A stretch of 9,291 bases of DNA from Ferrithrix thermotolerans DSM 19514 (GTDB lineage: Bacteria; Actinomycetota; Acidimicrobiia; Acidimicrobiales; Ilumatobacteraceae). Of this stretch, positions 1-6,905 are shown in pieces. A program made the translations under genes and the position numbers. The stretch's first letter is position 1; each line of letters starts with the position of its first letter. Location of the stretch: contig CAMCUE010000033.1 in NCBI GenBank assembly GCA_945878705.1, forward strand, positions 1 through 9,291, given 5' to 3'. Under the pieces are notes generated by a model, which was not told where the DNA came from, did no database searches, and saw only the letters and a list, made by a program, of their open reading frames with translations.

Positions 1-1
1 C

Positions 2-649
2 GAGTCGCTTGCACCGATGATTGATCTTCTCGCCAAAAAACTCAGGCGAGTGTTAGCCGACGAAGAAAACACGGTTCTCAATTACTTACAGTCCAAAAAA
101 GCACAAGTTGCGTTAGAGACAGTTCTGCCTAGTTTCGACAGTCAAGTTCAGTCTTTTGTTGAAGCCACAAGTAAAGACCTGATAGAAGTAGCGATGGCGG
201 GCGCTCAGTCGCTGACAAAAAGTCTTAAGGCCGATCTACGAAAGAAAGTCAGCAACACAACTGTGATGCAAGTAATGTCAAAGAATCTTGCAGACTCAAT
301 CGTGCTTCCGCTTCGTACGCGAATTCAGAAATGCGTCGAAAAAAGTGCCGGTGACAGCAATGAGATGTCAAGTTTGATTCGTACTGTCTATCGTGAATGG
401 AAAATGCAACAAATCGACAAACTTGTTGGTGACATCGCTCGTCTTGCTTACAGTCGTGGCGCATATTTAGTTCTTGATACTGGGACGAAAGTTTGTTGGA
501 TGGTTGATCCAAATGGCCCAGCATGTTCGGACGCCGAAGACAACTCTCTTGCAGGAGCAATTGCACGAGGTGAAAACTTTCCTACTGGACACGAACATCC
601 CGTTGCGCACTCGGGTTGTCGCTGTCTTGTAGTCCCGTCCTCCCGCTAG
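2..649 (+). CDS. Hypothetical protein, 5'-partial, with Cys/His-rich C-terminal motif
   Basis: The reading frame is open to the left edge of the window, so the true start is probably upstream. The first ATG inside is at 17, but the residues before it (ESLAP) read naturally into the following helix, so I treat the gene as truncated. Counted from that ATG, residues 1-145 look helical and charged. Residues 157-206 hold an ordered motif: C160, C170, D172, D175-N176, G185, F188-P189, G191-H192, P195, H198, C201 and C203. The end, AHSGCRC, resembles the H-x-x-C-R-C tail of phage Mu gpF-like head morphogenesis proteins. No other phage gene is visible, and from memory similar tails occur in chromosomal actinobacterial proteins. 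The Cys/His set could bind metal (inference). The function is unknown. The stop lies 10 bases before the UPF0182 gene. Confidence 0.8.
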   Translation, partial: ESLAPMIDLLAKKLRRVLADEENTVLNYLQSKKAQVALETVLPSFDSQVQSFVEATSKDLIEVAMAGAQSLTKSLKADLRKKVSNTTVMQVMSKNLADSIVLPLRTRIQKCVEKSAGDSNEMSSLIRTVYREWKMQQIDKLVGDIARLAYSRGAYLVLDTGTKVCWMVDPNGPACSDAEDNSLAGAIARGENFPTGHEHPVAHSGCRCLVVPSSR

Positions 650-652
650 TCT
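647..652 (+). promoter_or_regulatory. Candidate -10 hexamer for a leaderless UPF0182 transcript
   Basis: TAGTCT fits the actinobacterial TANNNT pattern and ends 7 bases before the GTG at 660, so transcription would begin at about the start codon. It overlaps the TAG stop of the upstream gene. No clear -35 was found. The same hexamer is found ahead of the tRNA gene at 4089. Confidence 0.35.
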
Positions 653-659
653 TTCAATC

Positions 660-3623
660 GTGCGGAACCCCTCCGACTTACCTGGATTTTCTCGTGCCCG
701 TCGCAACCCAAGTGGTGGCGGTTTTGGGTTTAACGCTTTCAAAAAAGGTCGCGCCATTTGGACAGTGATCTTTGCAATTTTTGTAGTTGGCGGAATCTTT
801 GCGCGAAGCGTTTCGGGCTTTTATGTTGATGTGCTTTGGCATGATGTTTTGGGTCGGACAGATATTTTCTGGGGTGTACTAGCTACAAAAGTTACGCTCG
901 CGGTTGTATTCGTTGCAATTTTTTCTTTGGCAATGGTGATAAATCTGTGGCTTGCCGATCGGTTAGCGCCAGAAACAATGCCTATTTCGCAAGAGCAGCG
1001 TGCGCTTGATGGATACCGAAAATTAGTTGCTAAGCGCAAGTGGTTGGTGCGAACCGTTATTTCAGTTGTCCTTGGACTTCTAGTTGGAATGCCAGCAACT
1101 GCGCAATGGCAAGACTGGCAATTGTTTCGTCATTCGCAACCATTTGGTATTCAAGACCCGTTATTCGCCAAAGATTTAAGTTTCTATATTTTCCGTTTAC
1201 CATTTTTCGAGTTTTTGATTGGATGGTCACTAGCTGCGCTGATTTTGATCACGCTTGTCACCACGATGGTTCATTATTTGAATGGATCAATTCAGATGCA
1301 AACTCAAGGCCGTCGTGTGTCGCCGCAGGCCAAGGCTCACCTTTCAGTTTTGTTTGCGCTAATCGCAATCTCCCGAGCAATCTCATATTGGTTCGGCCGT
1401 TTTGATTTAACGCGCTCAACAAGAGGCGTAGTTCAAGGGGCAACTTATACAGATGTGACTGCGCAACTCCCCGCCACAAGTTTGATGATTCTTGTTTCGC
1501 TCGCTGTTGCCGCGTTGTTTTTGTGGAATGTATTGCAAAAAGGTTGGCGTCTGCCAGTTTTAGCAACTGTGTTGTGGGTAGTAGTTGCCCTTGTAGCTGG
1601 GACAATTTATCCATCACTTGTGCAACGGTTTTCGGTACAGCCAAACGTCAGCACCAAAGAACTTCCATACATTGAACGCAACTTAACTGCCACTAAGAAC
1701 GCAATGGGTCTTAGTGATGTCAAACAAGTTGATGTTAAGTATGGCGAAATCACTGCAGCCGAAGTCTCAGCCGATATCGAACCACTACGAGATGTTCGAC
1801 AACTTGACCCATTACAAATGCGTGACCGATTTGTTTTGGACGAAGGGCAAACTTCGTATTATGCAATTCGTGATCTTGATGTTGACCGTTATGCGCTTAA
1901 TGGAAGAGTTCAACAAGTTTTGGTTGCTGCTCGTGAATTGAACACAGAAGGCATTCCTAACCGGACATGGGTTTCGCGACACCTTCTATATACACACGGC
2001 TGTGGACTCGTTGTTGCACCAGCAAGCAAAGTCACGGTTGACGGCCGACCAATTTATACCGATCTCGACGTTAAGCGCCCAGAGCTTTATTTCGGTGAAG
2101 GTCTTGACTCGTATGCGATAGTGAAAAGTCGTGAAGTAGAACAGTCATGTTCAGATGGTAAAACGAGTGCATTTGCTGGTGTCGGCGGTGTGCAACTTTC
2201 TTCATTTGTTCGGCGAGCAGCGTTTGCTGTGCATTTTGGCGAGTACAACCTCGTTGGATCAGGTTTGATCACATCACAATCGCAGATTATGTTGCATCGA
2301 AATATTCGTGAGCGAGCAGAGAAAATTGCGCCATTCTTAAAAATGGATGCCGATCCGTATCCAGTTGTTGTCGACGGAAAAGTCATGTGGGTGTTGGATG
2401 CATTTACGACAACCGATCGTTATCCGTATGCGCAACGTGCGAATATTGATCAATTGAGTAGTGGTAGTGGACTAAACACAAACTTCAATTACGTCCGCAA
2501 CAGTGTGAAAGTTGTCGTTGATGCCTATGACGGTTCGATGAAGTTTTATGTCGTAGATCCAAAAGATCCAATTATCGCTACTTGGCAATCCATCTATCCA
2601 AAGTTGTTCACTTCAGTGGCACTCGCGCCGAAGCAACTTGTCGAACACTTTAGGTATCCAGAGGATTTATTTAGAGTGCAAACAAATACTTACGGTCGAT
2701 ATCAGTTTGATGACGCAACAATGTTTTTTAATCGCAACGCCGCATGGAGCGTCGCTCAAGCTCCTTCAAGTGAACCAGAAGGAGTAAGTGGCGCAGTATC
2801 GGGCGGACTCGTCGATGACTTAAATTCACTGAACACTGGTGACGTGCGTGACGCAAGTGTGGCGCGGTTCGAACCGTATTACACGATGTTTCATGCGCCG
2901 GATAGTGCTCAAAAAACAGGTGTGTTTTCAATGTTGCGTCCGTTTGTGCCGTTCTCGGCAGATAACGCAAGAAAAGAATTGCGTGCGTTCATGACAGTTT
3001 CAAGCGACCCAGCAACTTATGGTCAGTTGACAGTGTTCAAAATAAATGACCCGCTTCCAGAAGGACCAGCAACAGTCGCCGCAGAAATTGGCAGTGACCC
3101 TGCGGTTTCTCAACAGATCACTTTGCTCGATCAAAGAGGCTCTCGAGTTATTTTTGGTGATTTGCAAATCGTTAGTGTCGGAAAAGGACTCGTCTATGTT
3201 CGGCCACTATTTGTGCGACCAGATGACCCAACTGCAAAGCAAATATTTGTTAGAAAATTTCTGGCCTCGTACAACAATAAAGTTGTCCTCGCCGACGATC
3301 TAAGTACAGCAATCGCTAAATTATTCCCAGGTTTCAAAAGTGATCTTGGTGACAGAGTTAGAGATGGATCTGCTGCTCCTGCTGAAGAAACTGTTACAGG
3401 CGATGGAACTTCGAAAAATACAACTGGTACGACCTTGCCATCGGGTAGCAACGACAACGAGGCGATCGATACTCCTTCGGCGCTTCTTGCCCGCGCCGAA
3501 GATTTATTTGCGCAAGCCGATGCCGCACTTGGGAGCACTCCACCAGACTTTGCGTTGTACCAAGAGAAACTTGCAGAGGCTCGAAGTTTGATCAGTCAAG
3601 CAATTTCTTTAATTGGTGGCTAA
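660..3623 (+). CDS. UPF0182 family large membrane protein
   Basis: This 987-residue protein has the layout of the UPF0182 family (COG1615), which is widespread in Actinobacteria and has no settled function. Seven hydrophobic segments lie at about 32-50, 72-98, 128-147, 182-206, 226-244, 273-292 and 298-317. They are followed by a large domain of about 580 residues that is probably outside the membrane. Family-like stretches include DPLFAKDLSFYIFRLPF (166-182), YTDVTAQLPA (263-272) and a conserved QPN...ELPYIERN block near 327-341. Residues about 899-939 form an acidic, Ser/Thr/Gly-rich linker leading to a helical C-terminal piece (940-987). The length is normal for the family and the frame is intact. 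The GTG at 660 is chosen because it gives the usual short cytoplasmic N-terminus before the first segment. It has no Shine-Dalgarno sequence, so translation may be leaderless. Confidence 0.95.
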   Translation: MRNPSDLPGFSRARRNPSGGGFGFNAFKKGRAIWTVIFAIFVVGGIFARSVSGFYVDVLWHDVLGRTDIFWGVLATKVTLAVVFVAIFSLAMVINLWLADRLAPETMPISQEQRALDGYRKLVAKRKWLVRTVISVVLGLLVGMPATAQWQDWQLFRHSQPFGIQDPLFAKDLSFYIFRLPFFEFLIGWSLAALILITLVTTMVHYLNGSIQMQTQGRRVSPQAKAHLSVLFALIAISRAISYWFGRFDLTRSTRGVVQGATYTDVTAQLPATSLMILVSLAVAALFLWNVLQKGWRLPVLATVLWVVVALVAGTIYPSLVQRFSVQPNVSTKELPYIERNLTATKNAMGLSDVKQVDVKYGEITAAEVSADIEPLRDVRQLDPLQMRDRFVLDEGQTSYYAIRDLDVDRYALNGRVQQVLVAARELNTEGIPNRTWVSRHLLYTHGCGLVVAPASKVTVDGRPIYTDLDVKRPELYFGEGLDSYAIVKSREVEQSCSDGKTSAFAGVGGVQLSSFVRRAAFAVHFGEYNLVGSGLITSQSQIMLHRNIRERAEKIAPFLKMDADPYPVVVDGKVMWVLDAFTTTDRYPYAQRANIDQLSSGSGLNTNFNYVRNSVKVVVDAYDGSMKFYVVDPKDPIIATWQSIYPKLFTSVALAPKQLVEHFRYPEDLFRVQTNTYGRYQFDDATMFFNRNAAWSVAQAPSSEPEGVSGAVSGGLVDDLNSLNTGDVRDASVARFEPYYTMFHAPDSAQKTGVFSMLRPFVPFSADNARKELRAFMTVSSDPATYGQLTVFKINDPLPEGPATVAAEIGSDPAVSQQITLLDQRGSRVIFGDLQIVSVGKGLVYVRPLFVRPDDPTAKQIFVRKFLASYNNKVVLADDLSTAIAKLFPGFKSDLGDRVRDGSAAPAEETVTGDGTSKNTTGTTLPSGSNDNEAIDTPSALLARAEDLFAQADAALGSTPPDFALYQEKLAEARSLISQAISLIGG

Positions 3624-3636
3624 AACTTTTTCGACC

Positions 3637-3662
3637 ACTTTTAAAGCCACTGCTCTTAAAGT
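3637..3662. terminator. Weak hairpin between convergent genes, possible terminator
   Basis: ACTTTTAAAG and CTTAAAGT can pair across an 8-base loop with two bulges. The stem is AT-rich and has no clear T-run on either side. Its place between the 3' ends of two convergent genes is the main reason to list it. It may be no terminator at all. Confidence 0.2.
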
Positions 3663-3679
3663 TACAGTTCTGAATGTTC

Positions 3680-4060
3680 TTAGCTTCGTCGAATTTGTTC
3701 GATTATTTCGGCGAGATCTTGTCGAAATGCGATCTCATAACGTGCTTGCTCATTTGCAATTCGAATCTGATTAACTCGAAGTTGTTCTAATGCTTCGCGA
3801 GATGCTGTATCTTGCGAAGCATTTGTGAGTGATTCAATTTCTGTCCCAAGTTCGTGAAGTTGATGCGATAATTCACTCGTCATTGTTGTAATTCTCTGAT
3901 CGAGAACAGATAATTTTTGATCCAAACCGTTAGTCATCGCAGTAACAAGCGACAAGGCGTTTGTTCGTTTTGTTAATTCTCCGCGCAGTTCAGCAAGCTC
4001 AGATTTAAGAGTCTCGAGGTCGGACTGTGTTGCTTTTGGAGTTCGATTGAATAGTGGCAT
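3680..4060 (-). CDS. Small coiled-coil protein of unknown function
   Basis: This gene encodes 126 residues. After a short N-terminus (MPLFNRTPKA) comes an almost continuous helix rich in Leu, Glu, Gln and Ser. Leucines or similar residues recur at coiled-coil spacing in about 13-35, 43-80 and 88-124. It has no signal peptide, membrane segment or catalytic motif. The family is not recognised; a structural or partner-binding role is inferred from composition only. It is convergent with the UPF0182 gene (56 bases between the stops) and divergent from the initiator tRNA. The ATG at 4060 is preceded by AGGTG only two bases away, a poor ribosome-site spacing. The heptad-like pattern and upstream promoter-like sequence support a real gene. 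Confidence 0.75.
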   Translation of the reverse strand: MPLFNRTPKATQSDLETLKSELAELRGELTKRTNALSLVTAMTNGLDQKLSVLDQRITTMTSELSHQLHELGTEIESLTNASQDTASREALEQLRVNQIRIANEQARYEIAFRQDLAEIIEQIRRS

Positions 4061-4070
4061 CGCACCTGCG

Positions 4071-4076
4071 ATTATG
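4071..4076 (-). promoter_or_regulatory. Candidate -10 element for the coiled-coil gene
   Basis: Read on the minus strand this is CATAAT, matching TATAAT at five of six positions. It ends 10 bases before the ATG, so the 5' leader would be only a few bases. No convincing -35 was found. It shares the 45-base intergenic gap with the tRNA promoter. Confidence 0.3.
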
Positions 4077-4085
4077 GCACGCCGA

Positions 4086-4094
4086 TGGTAGTCT
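4086..4094 (+). promoter_or_regulatory. Candidate extended -10 promoter of the initiator tRNA
   Basis: TGGTAGTCT is an extended -10 (TGN followed by TANNNT). It ends 11 bases before the mature tRNA 5' end, leaving a leader of about 4-5 bases for RNase P to remove. The possible -35 (CTGCGA at 4066-4071) matches at only three of six positions. With no terminator after the tRNA, this promoter may also feed the downstream sugar operon. Confidence 0.4.
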
Positions 4095-4105
4095 TGATGA
4101 CACGA

Positions 4106-4182
<77 letters not shown>

Positions 4183-4196
4183 ATTCTCAGTAAGTT

Positions 4197-4200
4197 GAGG
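4197..4200 (+). promoter_or_regulatory. Ribosome binding site of the aldolase gene
   Basis: GAGG lies 5 bases before the ATG at 4206 and fixes that start. It is one of only two clear Shine-Dalgarno sites in the cluster. It falls in the 23 bases left after tRNA 3' processing, so a transcript released by tRNA cleavage would still carry it. Confidence 0.6.
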
Positions 4201-4205
4201 TATAA

Positions 4206-4964
4206 ATGAACAGGCTAGAAAGAGTGCGAGCAATTCGCGCGTCACTGAGCAAAGGCTCGGCTGTTGTCGGCAGTTGGATGCAACTACCGGATTCGAATAT
4301 CGCAGAAATTATGGGCCGTGCTGGTTACCAGTGGGTGGCAATTGACATGGAGCACGGACCAGTTTCGCTGAGTCAATTACCAGATATTTTTCGCGCACTT
4401 GAACTTGGTGGCACACTTCCGTTGGCGCGCGTCGCTAGCCCGTTACCAATTAATTGTCGACAAGCCCTTGACCAAGGAGCTGCAGGCGTGGTGATACCGA
4501 TGATTTCTTCGGCGGCGCAACTTCAGGCGATCATTAGCGAATGCCACTGGCCACCACGTGGACGGCGCGGCGTTGGTTTTCAGCGAGCAAATGTTTTCGG
4601 AAAGTTTTTCGATGCATATCTAGACGAATCGCAAGAAGCTCTGGTCATCGCGCAAATTGAACACATTGATGCCGTTAATAATCTTGAATCAATCGTTGCA
4701 GTTGAGGGTTTAGACGCGATCATGGTTGGCCCGTATGACTTGTCTGCTTCGCTCGGCATCACCGGCGACTTTGAAAATAAAAAGTATCTTGAAACACTTT
4801 CTCAAATTCTTGCAGTTTGTGCGAAACATAAGATGCCATGCGGAATGCATGTTGTTCAGCCAGATACGAAAATGCTTGAGCAACGAATTCGCGAAGGCTA
4901 TACATTCATTGCCTACGGCGTCGATACAGTATTTTTGAATGACGGCGCTGCTGCGCCAAAGTGA
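4206..4964 (+). CDS. HpcH/HpaI family class II pyruvate aldolase
   Basis: This 252-residue protein belongs to the HpcH/HpaI aldolase family (HpaI, GarL and RhmA type; usually about 250-265 residues). These divalent-metal enzymes reversibly split or form 2-keto-3-deoxy acids from pyruvate and an aldehyde. Key residues are in their usual order: the D-M-E-H block with His50, Arg75 in LARV, metal ligands E152 (in Q150-I-E152) and D178 (in GPYDLS), and the glycines of QGAAGVVIPM. The fold is a cytoplasmic TIM barrel. The frame is complete, with a Shine-Dalgarno sequence 5 bases before the ATG. The gene is first in a run of sugar genes including a KdnA/KdnB-like pair. I infer that it makes, rather than degrades, a 3-deoxy-2-ulosonic acid here. 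A catabolic role on a sugar acid or aromatic-derived substrate remains possible; the exact substrate cannot be read from sequence. Confidence 0.92.
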   Translation: MNRLERVRAIRASLSKGSAVVGSWMQLPDSNIAEIMGRAGYQWVAIDMEHGPVSLSQLPDIFRALELGGTLPLARVASPLPINCRQALDQGAAGVVIPMISSAAQLQAIISECHWPPRGRRGVGFQRANVFGKFFDAYLDESQEALVIAQIEHIDAVNNLESIVAVEGLDAIMVGPYDLSASLGITGDFENKKYLETLSQILAVCAKHKMPCGMHVVQPDTKMLEQRIREGYTFIAYGVDTVFLNDGAAAPK

Positions 4965-4991
4965 TTGAAATTCGCCCAGTGATTAAGAATT

Positions 4992-4997
4992 TAAATT
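4992..4997 (+). promoter_or_regulatory. Candidate internal leaderless promoter for the oxidoreductase gene
   Basis: TAAATT fits TANNNT and ends 7 bases before the ATG at 5005, which has no Shine-Dalgarno sequence. A TTGAAA at 4965-4970 matches the -35 consensus at five of six bases. The 21-base spacing is too long for an ordinary promoter, so the -10 may act alone. Confidence 0.3.
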
Positions 4998-5004
4998 TGG
5001 CGAT

Positions 5005-6057
5005 ATGACCACAAAAGTTTTAAAAGTCGGTATCGCTGGATATGGCGTCGTAGGTAAACGTCGTGGTGATTGCGTTGAACGGCACCCCGATCTTGAGTTA
5101 GTCGCGGTTTGTGATCGTGTGTTTAAAGATGATGGAGTTTTGCCAAATGGTATTCGTCATTTTCGAACTTATCAACAACTTTTAGAACAAGACTTAGATG
5201 TATTAATTGTTTGTGTAACGAATGATATTGCTGCCGAAGTTACGCAAGCTGGACTGAACTTGGGCCTGCATGTGTTTTGTGAGAAGCCACCAGGTCGTGA
5301 TATTTCAGACATCACTCGCGTAATCGAAACAGAAAAGCTAAACCCTAATTGTCGACTGATGTATGGATTTAATCATCGGTACCACGATTCTGTTCAAGAT
5401 GCTCTGAAAATTATTCGTTCTGGTCGCTTCGGCAAGATCATCAACATGCGTGGCGTCTACGGAAAATCAAAGTTGATTACTTTTAACCAAGCCGACTGGC
5501 GCGCAAAACGCGAGATCGCCGGCGGAGGTGTGCTTCTAGATCAAGGTATACACATGGTTGATCTAATGCGTCTGATGGCCGGTGAGTTCGTTGATGTCCA
5601 GAGTTTTATTTCAAATGGTCATTGGGGATACAACGTCGAAGATAATGCTTATGCATTAATGAGAACCAAAGATGGAGTCGTGGCGATGCTTAATTCATCG
5701 GCGACTCAGTGGCGACATCAGTTCAGTCTTGATATCAATATGCAGCGCGGTGGTGTAATTTTGCGTGGAATATTGACTGGTTCAAAAAGTTATGGAAACG
5801 AGACGATGACACTCGTAACCGCCGACCCAGACAAAGACAACGGTGACCCGAAGGAGGAGCTTTTTGAATATTCTGACGATCCATCTTGGGACTCAGAGAT
5901 TGCGGCGTTCACGCAAAGTATTCTTCACAATCAACCCGTTCAAAACGGCACGTCACGAGATGCCTTCGAAACAATGAAACTTGTCTATAAAATTTATTAT
6001 GCCGATCCAATTTGGCGCAACAAATTTAATATTGAAAACCCTGAGGTACCCCAATGA
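5005..6057 (+). CDS. Gfo/Idh/MocA family NAD(P)-dependent sugar oxidoreductase
   Basis: This 350-residue protein has the two-domain build of the Gfo/Idh/MocA family. The N-terminal Rossmann fold carries G12-Y-G14-V-V-G17, with Asp37 at the end of the second strand (AVCD), which favours NAD. The E93-K-P95 motif holds the family lysine (K94) at the active site. The C-terminal domain shows GGGVLLDQGIHMVDLM (173-188), where D179 and H183 are the usual catalytic or substrate-binding pair. Members oxidise or reduce hydroxyl groups of sugars, inositols and nucleotide sugars in the cytoplasm. The substrate is not identifiable; beside the aldolase and the KdnA/KdnB-like genes, a step on the sugar precursor is inferred. 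The gene begins 40 bases after the aldolase stop, and its stop overlaps the next start by 4 bases (ATGA). Confidence 0.93.
   Translation: MTTKVLKVGIAGYGVVGKRRGDCVERHPDLELVAVCDRVFKDDGVLPNGIRHFRTYQQLLEQDLDVLIVCVTNDIAAEVTQAGLNLGLHVFCEKPPGRDISDITRVIETEKLNPNCRLMYGFNHRYHDSVQDALKIIRSGRFGKIINMRGVYGKSKLITFNQADWRAKREIAGGGVLLDQGIHMVDLMRLMAGEFVDVQSFISNGHWGYNVEDNAYALMRTKDGVVAMLNSSATQWRHQFSLDINMQRGGVILRGILTGSKSYGNETMTLVTADPDKDNGDPKEELFEYSDDPSWDSEIAAFTQSILHNQPVQNGTSRDAFETMKLVYKIYYADPIWRNKFNIENPEVPQ
6043..6046 (+). promoter_or_regulatory. Ribosome binding site of the IMPase-like gene
   Basis: GAGG sits 7 bases before the ATG at 6054, inside the end of the oxidoreductase gene. It favours 6054 over the other in-frame ATGs at 6069 and 6084. 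Confidence 0.6.
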
Positions 6058-6098
6058 GCGATACGACAATGACCGACCTGTCAATGACCGACCTGACA
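6054..6098 (+). repeat. Three 15-base tandem repeats at the IMPase-like start
   Basis: The units are 6054-6068, 6069-6083 and 6084-6098, each beginning with ATG. Units 2 and 3 match at 14 of 15 bases; unit 1 matches unit 3 at 11 of 15. They encode MSDTT, MTDLS and MTDLT, so there are three in-frame starts. Being 15 bases long, the repeat can expand or contract without breaking the frame. Confidence 0.85.
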
Positions 6099-6905
6099 AT
6101 TAACGATATTCAAGGTCTTGTGATTGCGACTACAGAACTTGTTCGCAGTGTTGGTAAAAAGTTTATTCGCGCAAATAATCAAGATGCCAAAAAAGTTGTT
6201 GACCTTCAGGTGGGTGGGCGCGAAATCAAACTTGCTGCTGACAAAATTTTAGAAAAGCAACTGATTAAAGGGTTAAACAGTTTCGGGTTTTCAATTCTTA
6301 GCGAAGAGACTGGGTTTATTGATTCAGGTAAATTTAAAAATTTGCTTTGGGTAATCGATCCCCTAGATGGAAGCTATAACTTCAGCAGGGGTCTCGGCCC
6401 ATCGATGATTTCAGTGGCTTTATGGCAGGGCAATGAGCCCGTGCTTGGTGTGCTTTTTAATTTAGTAACTAAGCAATTAAGTTTCGGTGGACCAAAAATC
6501 GGGGCATACGTCGAAAAAATTCTTGTACACGTCTCGGATCGCGAAGAACGCGGTCAGGCGACACTGTGCACTGGGTTTCCGAGCCGATTCCCAATTGATG
6601 ACCCGCGCGCCGTCGAAGCCTTTGCAACAACAATGCGCTCGTTCGGAAAGATTCGGATGATTGGCGCAGCCGCTGCATCATTGTGGCTTGTTGCAACTGG
6701 CGCAGCCGATGTTTACGCCGAACACAACATCATGTTTTGGGATGTTGCTGCAGGATTAGCGATAGTAAATGGCGCGGGTGGAACATTTGAAATCGAAGGC
6801 GTTAATTTACCTGAGCGAGTCTTCAGCGAGCCGTGCACAGTGGTAGCAAGCAACGGAAAGTTTGATGCCTCAGTTTCAATGTTTGATGCTGTGCGTGGGC
6901 TCTAA
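6054..6905 (+). CDS. Inositol monophosphatase family sugar phosphatase
   Basis: This 283-residue protein belongs to the IMPase/CysQ/FBPase-like superfamily of Mg2+-dependent phosphatases (E. coli SuhB has 267). Motifs appear in order: the AAD helix start (61-63), SEET with metal ligand E84 or E85, D102-P-L-D105-G-S (the metal-binding loop), and W229-D230-V-A-A-G, whose Asp binds the third metal. The fold and catalytic set are complete. Members remove phosphate from inositol phosphate, sugar phosphates or PAP. Here a phosphorylated sugar in the operon's pathway is the likely substrate, possibly filling the place of the Kdo-8-phosphate phosphatase KdsC (inference). The start overlaps the oxidoreductase stop by 4 bases and the stop overlaps the next ATG by 1 base, so translation is probably coupled. 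The N-terminus carries a short repeat with extra Met codons. Confidence 0.92.
   Translation: MSDTTMTDLSMTDLTINDIQGLVIATTELVRSVGKKFIRANNQDAKKVVDLQVGGREIKLAADKILEKQLIKGLNSFGFSILSEETGFIDSGKFKNLLWVIDPLDGSYNFSRGLGPSMISVALWQGNEPVLGVLFNLVTKQLSFGGPKIGAYVEKILVHVSDREERGQATLCTGFPSRFPIDDPRAVEAFATTMRSFGKIRMIGAAAASLWLVATGAADVYAEHNIMFWDVAAGLAIVNGAGGTFEIEGVNLPERVFSEPCTVVASNGKFDASVSMFDAVRGL

Noticed and set aside
1..650. Prophage remnant, because of the Mu F-like tail in the first gene
   Set aside because: There is no terminase, portal, integrase or att repeat nearby, and the neighbours are ordinary chromosomal genes.
249..757. Two minus-strand open frames across the first gene and the UPF0182 start
   Set aside because: Both are antisense to conserved coding sequence, and their Cys/Arg-rich translations show no domain.
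1258..1644. Minus-strand open frame of 128 codons inside the UPF0182 gene
   Set aside because: It lies opposite conserved membrane segments of a clear gene and its product shows no recognisable motif or ribosome site.
4988..4997. Perfect 10-base palindrome AATTTAAATT before the oxidoreductase gene
   Set aside because: It is short, AT-only and overlaps the candidate -10, so chance is likely and there is no evidence for an operator.
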